Positions 1 through 8,551 of a stretch of 64,000 nt of DNA are shown here, piece by piece. The DNA comes from Homoserinimonas aerilata (GTDB lineage Bacteria; Actinomycetota; Actinomycetes; Actinomycetales; Microbacteriaceae). Position numbers and translations under genes: made by a program. Location: NCBI RefSeq assembly GCF_006716125.1, contig NZ_VFOM01000001.1, positions 1,426,001 to 1,490,000 of the forward strand. Direction: 5' to 3'. How positions within the stretch are numbered: the first letter of the stretch is position 1; each line of letters begins with the position of its first letter. A model generated the notes under the pieces. The model did not search any database, was not told the DNA's origin, and saw only the letters and a list, made by a program, of their open reading frames with translations.

Positions 1-138
1 AGCGTGCTGCTCCAGAACGACCTGGTGGTCGGCAGCGCCGGGGCCGGTGTCCTCGTCCTGGCGATATTCCTGCTCGCGGGCCTGATCGCGATCACCGTGA
101 TCCCTCGACGAAAGATCCGGAGTGCCCTTCATGACTGA
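1..138 (+). CDS. C-terminal end of a membrane protein, probably an ABC-2 type permease (partial)
   Basis: The open frame enters from the left edge and ends at TGA 136-138, leaving 45 residues. They contain one hydrophobic helix (about residues 13-34) followed by a short basic tail (PRRKIR), as expected for the last membrane segment of an integral membrane protein. The next gene starts inside it (8 bp overlap), so the two are translationally coupled. Because that neighbour is an ABC-2 type permease, this is probably another permease subunit or membrane partner of the same exporter. The identity is inferred from context only; the fragment has no diagnostic motif. Confidence 0.55.
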   Translation, partial: SVLLQNDLVVGSAGAGVLVLAIFLLAGLIAITVIPRRKIRSALHD

Positions 139-1102
139 CATCGCCACGGTGGCCCGCAAAGAGATCCTGGAACTGCGCCGCGACCGCCTTTTCCTCATCC
201 TGATCGGCTTCCTCGCCGTCGTCACCGTGATCTCGGTCGCGGTGGGCGCCGCCGACTTCCGGGCGCAGCTGGACGCCTACACCCTGTACGTCGCAGACGT
301 CACTGCCAGCGGCTCCGGTGTGACGCCCGCCGCCCCGCAGCTGTTCCCCCTGCAACTACTGCGAGGTGGGATGGAGTACCTCGAGATCCTCGGGGCGCTG
401 TTCGCGATCGTGTTGGGTTACGCCACCATTGCGAAAGAGAAGCATCGCGGGACGTTGCCGCTGCTGCTCAGCCGCCCCGTGCAGCGCTTCGCGCTGGCCG
501 GCGGCAAGATCGCAGCCCTTGCGACGATATGGGGACTGGTCGTGCTGGGCCTAGCGATCGTCTCCGCCATCGCGGTCACCACCATCGGCGGGGGAACCCT
601 GACCGGAACCGACCTGGCCCGGCTCGCAGTCAGTTGCGGCTTCGCCTGGTTGTACCTGGTGTTCTGGTCGGCCATCGCGATCGCTGTCACTGTGCTCACT
701 AGGCAGCTCAGCGCCGGACTGATCATCAGCCTGCTGGTCTGGCTGACCTTCGTGCTGCTCATACCCCAGATCGGCGACACGATGGACCCGGACAATCAGG
801 TCCCGGGCGGGCTGTTCGCCGCGTTGCAGATTCAGAAACCGGATGAGCTGGCCGTGCTCGCCCAGTTCGCACGCTTCGACAGCATCCGCAACGGACTGGA
901 AGTGTCCTCGGTTACCAAGCACTTCGAACGGATCGCGTTCGCGTTTCTGGGGATCAAGGGCCAGTACAACCAACAACCACTGCCCGTGGTGTGGATGGCG
1001 ATGCTGCCCTACATCCTCACGCTCACCGCCGCGACCGTCGCCTCCATCACTATCGCCAGCGCCGTCACCACCCGGCGCGCTCTGCAAAGGAAACAATCAT
1101 GA
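131..1102 (+). CDS. ABC-2 type (NosY-like) transporter permease
   Basis: A 323-residue polytopic membrane protein. It begins with a short cytoplasmic stretch (TDIATVARKEILELRRDR), typical of ABC-2/NosY permeases, then a first membrane helix, an external loop of about 70 residues, a helix block containing the family-typical KEKHRGTLPLLLSRP loop, and further helices to the C terminus. The ATG at 131 is preferred over the GTG at 122 because family members start close to this motif and the ATG overlaps the upstream stop. It overlaps the downstream lipoprotein by an ATGA. It should form the membrane channel of an ABC exporter whose ATPase lies left of the window. The substrate is unknown. Confidence 0.8.
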   Translation: MTDIATVARKEILELRRDRLFLILIGFLAVVTVISVAVGAADFRAQLDAYTLYVADVTASGSGVTPAAPQLFPLQLLRGGMEYLEILGALFAIVLGYATIAKEKHRGTLPLLLSRPVQRFALAGGKIAALATIWGLVVLGLAIVSAIAVTTIGGGTLTGTDLARLAVSCGFAWLYLVFWSAIAIAVTVLTRQLSAGLIISLLVWLTFVLLIPQIGDTMDPDNQVPGGLFAALQIQKPDELAVLAQFARFDSIRNGLEVSSVTKHFERIAFAFLGIKGQYNQQPLPVVWMAMLPYILTLTAATVASITIASAVTTRRALQRKQS

Positions 1103-1674
1103 ACACCAAAAACCTGATCCCTTTCGTCGCCGCAATGGTCCTGACCGCCGGCGTCCTCACCGGCTGCCAAGCTGCCACCGGCACCGCCCTGGCGACCCCC
1201 GGTGCCTCTGCCAGCGCGACACCGGGCTCCAACTCCGTGCTGCCGGTCGCGTCCAACCCGATCAGCAACACCAGCACGGCACCAGGTCTGAGTATCGCCT
1301 CGGCGGCCGTGGAGGACCTCGTCGACCCGGCCACCGGGAAGGCGATGGATGACCGGCTGCAGATCACGTTGACCAACAGCACCAGCACACCCTTGACCAA
1401 CGTCGAGATCTACTATCAGATGACCGATGTCACCACCCAACAGTCTGAGGGGTACTACATGGCACTTGATGACGTGACAATTCCTGCCCAGGACGAGACG
1501 ACCGTGTACTTCGACAACGGCACCGAGCCCGGGCACTTCCCCGAGAACACCTTCAGCCTGTACCGCACGTCCACCAACCAGGTCGATTTCGTCATCCAGG
1601 CCAGCGCCGACGGCGTTCAGGTCGCTACCGCGAACGCATCGAAAGGGGCCGGTACCGGTGAACAGCCCGACTGA
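1099..1674 (+). CDS. Secreted lipoprotein, unknown function
   Basis: 191 residues with a clear lipoprotein signal: basic N terminus, hydrophobic core and lipobox VLTGC (lipidated Cys about residue 23). A Ser/Thr/Ala/Pro-rich linker follows. The C-terminal part (about residues 65-180) looks like a beta-sandwich: it contains LQITLTNSTSTPLTNVEIYYQMTD and an Asp/Glu-rich stretch, like proteins that bind or display ligands on the cell surface. It overlaps the upstream permease by 4 bp (ATGA), so it is probably the extracytoplasmic partner of that exporter. It is anchored to the outer leaflet after Lgt processing; an extra Lgt is encoded at 10173-11183. No known family was recognised. Confidence 0.75.
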   Translation: MNTKNLIPFVAAMVLTAGVLTGCQAATGTALATPGASASATPGSNSVLPVASNPISNTSTAPGLSIASAAVEDLVDPATGKAMDDRLQITLTNSTSTPLTNVEIYYQMTDVTTQQSEGYYMALDDVTIPAQDETTVYFDNGTEPGHFPENTFSLYRTSTNQVDFVIQASADGVQVATANASKGAGTGEQPD

Positions 1675-1707
1675 CCGACGCCCCGGCCTGCGGCAGGCGG
1701 GTGCCCG

Positions 1708-2388
1708 GTGAGGATTCTCGTCGTCGAGGATGACGTCGCGCTCGGCGACGTCATCCGCCGCGCCCTCGCTGAGACCGGGTATGCCGTCACCATCGCCGGA
1801 ACCGCTCCGGGCGGGATCGAAGCATTCGAGATCGACACGTACGACCTGGTCGTCCTGGATCTGATGCTCCCCGGACTGCCGGACGGCGGCATGGGCGTCT
1901 GTCGGCGCATCCGCGAGATCAACCACGACACGCCGGTGCTGATGCTGACCGCGCTGGACTCGATGCGCTCCAAGGTCGCGGGGCTGGACGCGGGCGCCGA
2001 TGATTACATCGTCAAACCGTTCCACCTGGTCGAGTTGTTGGCCCGTACCCGGGCGCTGCTGCGCCGCGCGCCGCGCGCACAGCCGCCGGTGCTCACCGCC
2101 CAGGGCGTCACCCTGATTCCCTCCACACAGACGGCGATCCGCGATGGGCGTACCATCGACCTCACCCCCAAGGAGTATGCGGTCCTGGAGTACCTGATGC
2201 GCAACGCAGGTACGATCATCAGTTCCACCGAACTGATCGACCATGCCTGGGACAGCAACTACGAGGGGTTCAGCAACGTCGTGCAAACGTACATCCGCTA
2301 CCTTCGCCAAAAGCTGTCCACGCCCGGTGAATCCGACATCATCCAGACTCGCCGGGGCGCCGGTTATCTGATCGCGGCAGACGAATGA
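1708..2388 (+). CDS. OmpR/PhoB-family response regulator
   Basis: 226 residues. The receiver domain (1-120) has the acidic pocket EDD near residue 8, phosphoacceptor Asp51 in VVLDLMLPG, Thr in LMLTALDS and Lys in YIVKPF. The C-terminal winged helix (about 130-224) contains DLTPKEYAVLEYLM and ends TRRGAGYLI, the usual OmpR-type signature. The start is GTG at 1708. The next gene, a histidine kinase, overlaps by an ATGA, so the two form a co-translated pair. A likely target is the PepSY gene at 3525, by analogy with other actinobacterial OmpR-PepSY clusters; this is inference. Confidence 0.93.
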   Translation: MRILVVEDDVALGDVIRRALAETGYAVTIAGTAPGGIEAFEIDTYDLVVLDLMLPGLPDGGMGVCRRIREINHDTPVLMLTALDSMRSKVAGLDAGADDYIVKPFHLVELLARTRALLRRAPRAQPPVLTAQGVTLIPSTQTAIRDGRTIDLTPKEYAVLEYLMRNAGTIISSTELIDHAWDSNYEGFSNVVQTYIRYLRQKLSTPGESDIIQTRRGAGYLIAADE

Positions 2389-3338
2389 TCTTCCGCCGTG
2401 CGACGATCCGCCTCACCGTCGCGTACACGGTCATCCAGCTGGCGATCTTCGCGATCTTCGCGATCGGCGTGTACACGTTCGTCACCGGAACGTTCGATTT
2501 CGACGCCGCCGAGAGCGATGGCGAAGGCGCAGTTAATGCCGCGGAGCAAGGATTCGCGTTGCTGCGCACTGCGCTGATCGTGTTCTATGCCTGCCTCCTC
2601 GTCGTCATCCCGCTGTTCAGCTGGCTGATGGCACGTTCGGCGCTGAAACCGATCCGGGTCAGCTTCGAACGACAACAGCAGTTCGTCGATGGTGCTTCCC
2701 ACGAGATGCGCACCCCGCTCAGCGTCATCCAGGGGGAACTCGAACTGGCTCTGAGTCGCTCCCGTTCACCCGCCGAGTATCAGGAAGCGATCACTGTCGC
2801 ACTTACGGCCACGGGTGGGCTCATCCGGCTTACCGAGGACCTGCTGAAACTGTCCCGCACGAGCAAGGCGGAACTCTCCGACAGCTTCACCCTGATCGAT
2901 CTGAATGAGATCCTTCCGGAGCTGGTCGTCGCTGCTGCGGGCCGCCGCGACGATGTTCACATCGCCGTCGACACTGGGCCCCCGCTACCGGTGCGTGGAT
3001 CAGCCGAACTCCTCTCGCGCGCGATCGGGAACGTCCTCGACAACGCAGTGAAGTTCAGCGGCCCGGGCGGCGCTGTCACCCTCAGTACCACCCGCGGCGA
3101 CGGGGGTGCAGCCGTGATCCGGATTGACGACGACGGTATCGGAATGACTCCCGCAGAACTCGTCCATGCTTTCGACCGGTTCTGGCGTGCCGAAACATCA
3201 CGAACCACCCCGGGGCACGGATTGGGGTTGGCGTTGACAAAGCAGATCATGCAGGCCCATGACGGCTCCATCGCTCTCGAATCCTGGCCCGGGCGCGGGA
3301 GCACGGTCACCTTCAAAATACCGACCGCCACGCGCTGA
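2385..3338 (+). CDS. Sensor histidine kinase (HAMP-less, EnvZ/BaeS-like)
   Basis: 317 residues, partner of the preceding response regulator (4-bp ATGA overlap). There are two membrane helices (about 12-33 and 61-82) around a short 27-residue extracytoplasmic loop that is very acidic (DFDAAESDGEGA), so the sensor part is minimal and may sense within the membrane or through a partner such as the PepSY protein. The HisKA box is ASHEMRTPLSV with His106. The ATPase domain has the N box (IGNVLDNAVKF), G1 (DDDGIGM), F box (FDRFWRAE) and G2 (GHGLGLAL). It should autophosphorylate on His106 and pass the phosphate to Asp51 of the regulator. Confidence 0.93.
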   Translation: MIFRRATIRLTVAYTVIQLAIFAIFAIGVYTFVTGTFDFDAAESDGEGAVNAAEQGFALLRTALIVFYACLLVVIPLFSWLMARSALKPIRVSFERQQQFVDGASHEMRTPLSVIQGELELALSRSRSPAEYQEAITVALTATGGLIRLTEDLLKLSRTSKAELSDSFTLIDLNEILPELVVAAAGRRDDVHIAVDTGPPLPVRGSAELLSRAIGNVLDNAVKFSGPGGAVTLSTTRGDGGAAVIRIDDDGIGMTPAELVHAFDRFWRAETSRTTPGHGLGLALTKQIMQAHDGSIALESWPGRGSTVTFKIPTATR

Positions 3339-3390
3339 CCGCGAACGGATGGTCCACCGACAGAGCCAACGGGCGACGGTCCGGAGGCAA

Positions 3391-3460
3391 TTCTGGCGCT
3401 CTCACGTTCATCTCATCGCCTTCTTCTTAGCCTGTATTCACAGTCGAGAACTCACTCGAT
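3391..3460 (+). promoter_or_regulatory. Possible OmpR-type regulator site and promoter upstream of the PepSY gene
   Basis: Between the kinase stop and the PepSY start lies a pyrimidine-rich stretch with near-direct repeats (TCACGTTCA, TCTCATCGCC, TTCTTCTTAG) at about 10-11 bp spacing, the pattern OmpR-family dimers favour. Assignment to the neighbouring regulator is inference. Confidence 0.3.
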
Positions 3461-3524
3461 CTTCAACGAAAGGCAGTCCGCAACCGCCACTGCGGCGGTG
3501 AACGACACCGCGAAGGAGAACAGC

Positions 3525-4040
3525 ATGAAGACAACAGCCAAGCGGGCGATCGCCACCGGCGCACTCGTCACCGCACTCGCCCTGGGCGGCACCGGAGTGG
3601 CCGTCGCCACTACCGGCGCGGCAAGCGCCCCGGCAAATACCACCAACAGCGAGCAGGACCCCGGCTACGTCGGAACCATCCCCGCTCCAAACGACGGCAC
3701 AGCCGACACCGAGGAAGCCGACGGCGCCAAGGGCGCCGAAGGCGCAGAAGCTGCGGAAGGGACGGAAGGCGCAGAAGGGGCGGATGACTCCGCTGCCGAA
3801 GCTGCACAGTCGACCGCCCTGGAAAGCCTCGCGAAAGTCACGCCAGAGGAGGCCACTGCGGTCGCACTGAAGGCGGTCTCCGGGACGGCCGCCGCCGCAC
3901 AGCTCGAGAACGAGAACGGGTTCGTCGTCTACGGCATCGAGGTCACCACCGCCGACGGCACCGTCATCGATGTCAAGATCGATGCCGGCGACGGAACAGT
4001 TCTCGCACAAGACACCGCAGACTCGGAGACCTCGGACTGA
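3525..4040 (+). CDS. Secreted PepSY-domain protein with acidic linker
   Basis: 171 residues. The ATG at 3525 is chosen because AAGGAG lies 7-8 nt upstream; the in-frame GTG at 3498 has no such site. A signal peptide (about 1-30, ending AVATTGAASA) is followed by a low-complexity Glu/Ala/Gly linker (repeats of GAEGAE type, about residues 63-100) and a C-terminal PepSY domain (TPEEATAVALKAV ... VVYGIEV ... DGTVLAQ). PepSY domains are usually inhibitory or sensing modules at the cell surface, and in Actinobacteria are often encoded beside two-component systems. Here it follows the regulator/kinase pair, so it may feed back on the kinase; this role is inference. Confidence 0.82.
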   Translation: MKTTAKRAIATGALVTALALGGTGVAVATTGAASAPANTTNSEQDPGYVGTIPAPNDGTADTEEADGAKGAEGAEAAEGTEGAEGADDSAAEAAQSTALESLAKVTPEEATAVALKAVSGTAAAAQLENENGFVVYGIEVTTADGTVIDVKIDAGDGTVLAQDTADSETSD

Positions 4041-4340
4041 TTGCGTCGCCTGCGACCGTGAGGGTCTGCGCCCGGCATTTGCGCCGGCGCAGACCCTCGA
4101 GTCGTTGACGCCGCCCGGCTGCATCTGGTCTGCGATCGCGCGGCACCTCCGTGAAGTCGTCATGTGATGGAGCGGCAGGACAGTGTTGCCAGAGAGCCGC
4201 CGTACCCGGTATACGATTGCCGATCCGGGAAGGTTGTCGGCCGGAGGTCGGAGGTTGGTCTGCGGGAGCCTCGCCGCAGGCTCTTGGCCGATCGTGAGAA
4301 CGTATCACAGGATTAAGGCCCTTATCGATTGGAGCCCGGC
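4041..4340. other. Intergenic region without a supported gene
   Basis: This 300-bp gap between the PepSY and PAP2 genes holds the hairpin at 4061-4097 and presumably the PAP2 promoter. No open frame here looks coding. Confidence 0.6.
4061..4097 (+). terminator. Hairpin downstream of the PepSY gene
   Basis: A perfect 12-bp inverted repeat (AGGGTCTGCGCC at 4061-4072, partner at 4086-4097) can extend by a few inner pairs and lies 21 nt after the stop codon. No T-run follows, which is common for actinobacterial terminators. Confidence 0.55.
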
Positions 4341-5210
4341 ATGATTCGAGCCGAAAAGCCTGATCACGGAGATCCCGGTGAGATCGCACACGATAGCCGG
4401 ATCTCTCCACGGCGGAGTAACTCAGTGTGGCGTCGCCTCGCCCATGGTGTGCGCACGGTCAGCGAACGACTCGGACCGAACGGTGCATTGATCCTAATCC
4501 TGGCGTTTGGGCTGATTCTCGTTCTCGTGCTTAGCGTCGCTGCCGCCCAGGTGTACGACAACATCACCGACGCAGATGGGGTAGCCGGTCTCGACCGCCC
4601 CCTGCTCGACTTCGTTCTTTCCCTCCGATCGCCATTTCTCGACGTGATCCTCACCGGATACACCCATATCGCCGGTCCCGTTGGCATGCCCATCATCGCC
4701 ATCGCTGCGATGGCGATTCTCTCGATCCATCGCCGATCCTGGACGCCAGTGATCCTGATCGTCGCCAGCGGCGGCGGGTCGCTCCTCATGACGGTCGTAG
4801 GAAAACAACTGTTCGGACGCGACCGGCCTCCTCTCGCCGATGCGGTGCCCCCGTATGAACACTCGGCATCCTTCCCGAGCGGGCACACATTGAACGCGGT
4901 GACAGTCATAGGGGTGATCGCCTACCTGCTCATCCTGCGTCAGACGACCTTCCGGGCCAAGACCGTCACGATCGCCACCGCCGCACTCTTCGCCTTCACC
5001 ACAGGCATCGATCGGATCTACCTCGGACACCACTGGGCAACCGACGTCCTCGGTGCCTGGATGCTCGGCGCTGCCTGGCTCGCTCTGGTCATCACCGCAC
5101 ACCAGCTCTACCTCACCGCTCGCGTCCTGCACGAGCAACAAGATCCCGACGGGTCTCGTCCAAGCCCCTCCCTGGTTCCAGGCGCGCATCGGACGCAGCG
5201 GAGAAGGTGA
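4341..5210 (+). CDS. PAP2-family membrane phosphatase
   Basis: 289 residues with about six membrane helices after a roughly 45-residue cytoplasmic tail. The three phosphatase motifs of the PAP2 family are intact: K-x6-RP in GKQLFGRDRP, PSGH in SFPSGHTLN, and the S/R-x5-H-x3-D motif in RIYLGHHWATD. Such enzymes remove phosphate from lipid phosphates (undecaprenyl pyrophosphate, phosphatidic acid or PGP) on the outer face of the membrane. The ATG at 4341 is preferred to the TTG at 4329, with GGAG about 6 nt upstream. It stands alone after the two-component/PepSY cluster. Exact substrate not assignable. Confidence 0.9.
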   Translation: MIRAEKPDHGDPGEIAHDSRISPRRSNSVWRRLAHGVRTVSERLGPNGALILILAFGLILVLVLSVAAAQVYDNITDADGVAGLDRPLLDFVLSLRSPFLDVILTGYTHIAGPVGMPIIAIAAMAILSIHRRSWTPVILIVASGGGSLLMTVVGKQLFGRDRPPLADAVPPYEHSASFPSGHTLNAVTVIGVIAYLLILRQTTFRAKTVTIATAALFAFTTGIDRIYLGHHWATDVLGAWMLGAAWLALVITAHQLYLTARVLHEQQDPDGSRPSPSLVPGAHRTQRRR

Positions 5211-5412
5211 CGCCGACGGCACGATCGAAAAAACCACTGAGGACATCGCCCGCCTCATCGGCTCCAAACGGTCTCACATGCGATCTCGAGGCTCGTTCAT
5301 CGTCTTCACGGACAGGATTCTCCACGTGCAACCGCTCGCGTTGCCTGGCGATAAGGCCACAGCCGGTTGAGGGACTCAGCTGACTACGGACCCTCGCGAA
5401 GGCCGAGGATCT

Positions 5413-5613
5413 TCAGCGCGGCTGCGCCGGTGTCTTCAGGTAGTCGAATGTGCCCGGTGCATTCTGTGTGTCGCTCAGGCGATAGATCACGCCCTCGTGA
5501 TCGATAACGGGCTTGGGCATGCCGTCCGGCTGAAACGGGCACAGAACGGGCTGCCCCGCATCGGTGGGTGTCGGTCCATCGTGCAATACCGCAACGTACG
5601 TCTTGATGGTCAT
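5413..5613 (-). CDS. Small hypothetical protein (66 aa)
   Basis: A 66-residue protein starting at ATG 5613, reading MTIKTYVAVLHDGPTP and ending KTPAQPR. Its composition is protein-like (Tyr, His, Asp and Val spread evenly, one Cys) and it contains VIDHEGVIYRLSDT, which looks like a short beta-rich fold. The gene lies divergently from the first ArsR, and its start is only 35 bp from that gene's operator, so it may be controlled by the same site. No family recognised. Confidence 0.45.
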   Translation of the reverse strand: MTIKTYVAVLHDGPTPTDAGQPVLCPFQPDGMPKPVIDHEGVIYRLSDTQNAPGTFDYLKTPAQPR

Positions 5614-5647
5614 CCTTCGACGGTACCCCGTCGATCCAACGAAGATG

Positions 5648-5677
5648 TTATTATCTACGCATGAATGCAGATAGTAA
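5648..5677. promoter_or_regulatory. ArsR operator overlapping the start codon of the first arsR
   Basis: An imperfect 30-bp palindrome (outer arms TTATTATCT and AGATAGTAA, inner GCAT/ATGC) is centred on the ATG at 5661. A -10-like TATTAT (5649-5654) lies 6 nt before the ATG, so the transcript is probably leaderless and repressor binding would block it directly. Confidence 0.65.
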
Positions 5678-6068
5678 GGTTTGTGGTCGGATGCCCGAGA
5701 GCGACTTCGTCGAGCTGGCGGTTGAGATCTTCGGGATGCTTGCCGATGCGACGCGCGTGCGGTTGATTCTGGCGTTGCGTGAGGCCGGGGAGCTGTCCGT
5801 GAACGACCTGGCGGAGATGGTGGATAAGGCCCCGCCGTCGGTGTCGCAGCATCTTGCCAAGCTCCGGCTGGCGCGTATCGTCTCGACCCGGCAGGACGGG
5901 ACCCGGGTGTTTTACCGGCTGGAGAATGAGCACGCGTCGCAGCTGGTCCGAGATGCGATCTTCCAGGCCGAGCACTCCCTGGGCGGCACCCCCCGCCACC
6001 ACCACCCGGAGGCGGCCACGGTAGAAACCGCCTCCGCAGAACCGCGCCTTCAGAGCGCGGACGTATGA
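5661..6068 (+). CDS. ArsR/SmtB-family metal-sensing repressor
   Basis: 135 residues. The winged-helix core is clear: FGMLADATRVRLILAL, the recognition helix SVSQHLAKLR and the wing DGTRVFYRL. Near the C terminus it has a His-rich stretch (TPRHHHPEA) that could form a metal site, as in the NmtR/KmtR branch of Ni/Co sensors; one Cys (about residue 8) lies near the N terminus. It overlaps the P-type ATPase start by 4 bp (ATGA), so sensor and pump form one transcript. It is close in sequence to the second ArsR at 11322. The ATG at 5661 has no ribosome-binding site; the operator and -10 positions suggest a leaderless mRNA. Confidence 0.9.
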   Translation: MNADSKVCGRMPESDFVELAVEIFGMLADATRVRLILALREAGELSVNDLAEMVDKAPPSVSQHLAKLRLARIVSTRQDGTRVFYRLENEHASQLVRDAIFQAEHSLGGTPRHHHPEAATVETASAEPRLQSADV

Positions 6069-7963
6069 GCATCCTCACCGAACCGGGGCTGCGCCCTGGG
6101 GGCCGGGCACTGCCGAAGCCACCATCGATCTTCGTCACCGGGGCACGTTTGCCCGAGGTGCGGTGGGCGGCTCTTGCTCTGTTGCTGTTTCTGGTCGCGT
6201 GGCCGCTGCAGGTGGCCGGTGCCCCGGAGCCGGTGTGGTGGACGCTGTATCTTGTCGGGTACGTTGCGGGCGGGTGGGAGCCGGCCTGGGCGGGTCTGAC
6301 GGCGCTTCGGAACAAGGTTCTCGACGTGGATCTGTTGATGATCGTCGCCGCGATCGCCGCCGCCGCGATCGGACAGGTGTTCGATGGCGCGCTTCTGATC
6401 GTCATCTTCGCCACCAGCGGCGCCCTTGAAGCTCTCGTCACTCAGCGCACCGCGGACTCCGTGAGCAGCCTCTTGACGCTCGCACCAGAACACGCCACAC
6501 GCCTCACCCGCCGCCGGGACCGTGAGGACCTGGCGGAGGTTCCGACATCCGCTCTGGAGGTCGGGGATCTGATCCTGGTGCGCCCCGGTGAGCGCATCGG
6601 CGCGGACGGGATCGTGGTCGACGGGGTCAGCGAAGTCGACCAGGCAGCGATGACCGGGGAGTCGATGCCGGTCCGACGCGGCGAAGGGCAGGACGTGCTC
6701 TCCGGAACCGTGAACGGCACCGGCGCTCTCACCGTCCGGGTCACCCGCCCCGCCAGCGAGTCCGTCATCGCCCGGGTGGTGACGATGGTGTCCGAGGCCT
6801 CGGAGACGAAGTCCCAACGGCAGATGTTCATCGAGAAGGTCGAGCAACGATATTCCCTCGGTGTGGTCGCGGCGACCCTGCTGGTGTTCTTCGTCCCGTT
6901 GATGTTCGGTACCGACTTCCGGGAGGCGCTGCTGCGCGCGATCACCTTCATGATCGTGGCATCTCCGTGTGCGGTGGTCCTCTCCACCATGCCGCCGTTG
7001 CTCGCGTCGATCGCGAACGCGGGACGGCACGGGGTGCTGGTCAAATCCGCGACCGTGATGGAACGCCTCGGCCGGACCTCGCTGGTCGCGTTCGATAAGA
7101 CCGGAACGCTCACCCACGGCGCCCCCGTAGTGAGAGACGTCACCGCACGGCCCGGGCACACCCGCCAGTCGGTGCTGGCGTGGGCGGCCGCTGTAGAGCA
7201 GCACAGCGAGCACCCGATCGGGCGGGCCATCGTCCGCGCCGTCCCGGAGGGCACCACCCCTGCTACGAACTTTCGGGCGATCCCCGGCCACGGGGTCGAA
7301 GGGGTCGTCGACGGGCGCCTGGTCCGCGTCGTGCAGACGGTTGACGAATCGGGCACGGTCGGCACGATCGTGGACGTCCTGGTCGATAATGAACCTGTCG
7401 GAACGCTCACCCTCGATGACGCACTCCGCCCGGACGCAGCCTCCTCGGTCGCACGAACCGAAGCCCTCACCGCATCGCCGGTGCACCTGCTCACCGGGGA
7501 CAACGACCGCACCGCCACAGACATCGCCGCACGCACCGGGATTCGTGTCGTCCACGCCCGGCTGCTCCCCGCTGACAAGGCTGACGCGGTGAAACGACTC
7601 GAGGATGACGGCGCCACCGTGATGGTCGTCGGCGACGGGGTCAACGACGCCCCCGCTCTGGCTGCGGCCAGTATCGGCGTCGCGATGGGTCGGCACGGCT
7701 CCGACCTGGCCCTGGATACTGCAGATGCGGTGATCATCCGCGACGAGCTGTCGGCGGTGCCGGCGGTGATCAACCTGTCTCGCAAAGCGCACCGGTATGT
7801 GGTGGCGAACCTGATCATCGCCGCGACCTTCATCACCGTGCTGGTGACATGGGACCTGATCGCCACATTACCGTTGCCGCTCGCGGTGGCCGGACACGAA
7901 GGATCTACCGTCATCGTCGCCCTCAATGGGCTGCGACTGCTACGTAAGAGCGCCTGGACATGA
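6065..7963 (+). CDS. P1B-4-type heavy-metal (Co/Fe/Zn-class) exporting ATPase
   Basis: 632 residues with no N-terminal metal-binding domain. P-type motifs: TGES in the actuator domain (near residue 198), membrane metal motif SPC (about residues 300-302, instead of CPC), phosphorylated Asp in DKTGT (about 344), HP locus SEHPIG, GDGVND (about 522), and HEGS in the last helix region (about residue 610). SPC plus HEGS is the signature of the P1B-4 subgroup (CoaT, CtpD, CtpJ), which export Co(II), Fe(II), Zn or related ions. It is translationally coupled to the upstream ArsR repressor, so expression should rise on metal stress. The exact metal is not decided by sequence. Confidence 0.93.
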   Translation: MSILTEPGLRPGGRALPKPPSIFVTGARLPEVRWAALALLLFLVAWPLQVAGAPEPVWWTLYLVGYVAGGWEPAWAGLTALRNKVLDVDLLMIVAAIAAAAIGQVFDGALLIVIFATSGALEALVTQRTADSVSSLLTLAPEHATRLTRRRDREDLAEVPTSALEVGDLILVRPGERIGADGIVVDGVSEVDQAAMTGESMPVRRGEGQDVLSGTVNGTGALTVRVTRPASESVIARVVTMVSEASETKSQRQMFIEKVEQRYSLGVVAATLLVFFVPLMFGTDFREALLRAITFMIVASPCAVVLSTMPPLLASIANAGRHGVLVKSATVMERLGRTSLVAFDKTGTLTHGAPVVRDVTARPGHTRQSVLAWAAAVEQHSEHPIGRAIVRAVPEGTTPATNFRAIPGHGVEGVVDGRLVRVVQTVDESGTVGTIVDVLVDNEPVGTLTLDDALRPDAASSVARTEALTASPVHLLTGDNDRTATDIAARTGIRVVHARLLPADKADAVKRLEDDGATVMVVGDGVNDAPALAAASIGVAMGRHGSDLALDTADAVIIRDELSAVPAVINLSRKAHRYVVANLIIAATFITVLVTWDLIATLPLPLAVAGHEGSTVIVALNGLRLLRKSAWT

Positions 7964-8003
7964 GAACCACTTGCCGCCCAGCCCTGTCTATCGGAGGCCG
8001 ATC

Positions 8004-8462
8004 ATGACACCCAAACGTCCCGCCGCGGCCGCGTCCGCGTTGGATTCCGAGAACGCGCTGGTCATCGTCTGTCGCGGCGGTGACTGTGGGAGCCGGCGAA
8101 AGCACCCCGCCGTCGATCATGCCGCGCAGCTCACGACCATCCGTACCCGCGTCGGCGGCGCGGCCGAGGTGTTGGTCAGCAAGTGTCTCGACGCGTGCGA
8201 GCACTCCAACGTCATCGTCGTCGTCCCAGGACAGGAAGATCGCACCCGGGGAGCCGAGCCGGTCTGGCTGGGCGAGGTCAATGACCCCGACGTCACCGCC
8301 GATCTGATCGACTGGGTCACCTCTCCCACACCTTGGTCAGTGCAGCCGCCCACGCTCGTCGACATCCACACCTTCACCCCCACCCGCCGCAGCCGCCACG
8401 AACTGGAAGATCCGGACACGGTGCCCGCAGCGCGCCCTACCCGTCGCGGCCGGAAGAGATAG
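8004..8462 (+). CDS. Thioredoxin-like [2Fe-2S] ferredoxin-domain protein
   Basis: 152 residues; ATG 8004 has GGAGG 7 nt upstream. The Cys pattern CRGGDC early and KCLDAC about 35 residues later matches the thioredoxin-like [2Fe-2S] ferredoxin fold (four Cys ligands). The C-terminal 40 residues are polar and basic (RSRHELEDPD ... RRGRKR) and look disordered. It follows the metal ATPase by 40 bp and is probably in the same operon. A related stand-alone ferredoxin could act in metal or redox sensing, iron-sulfur repair or electron transfer; the role here is inferred only from the neighbourhood. Confidence 0.75.
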   Translation: MTPKRPAAAASALDSENALVIVCRGGDCGSRRKHPAVDHAAQLTTIRTRVGGAAEVLVSKCLDACEHSNVIVVVPGQEDRTRGAEPVWLGEVNDPDVTADLIDWVTSPTPWSVQPPTLVDIHTFTPTRRSRHELEDPDTVPAARPTRRGRKR

Positions 8463-8551
8463 GCCCGACAACTGGTCGTGACCCCGATCTTTCAAGGACG
8501 TCCGGTGAGGGGAGCGCAAAGGCGGGGTGCGTCGTGGTCCCATGGTGAGCG

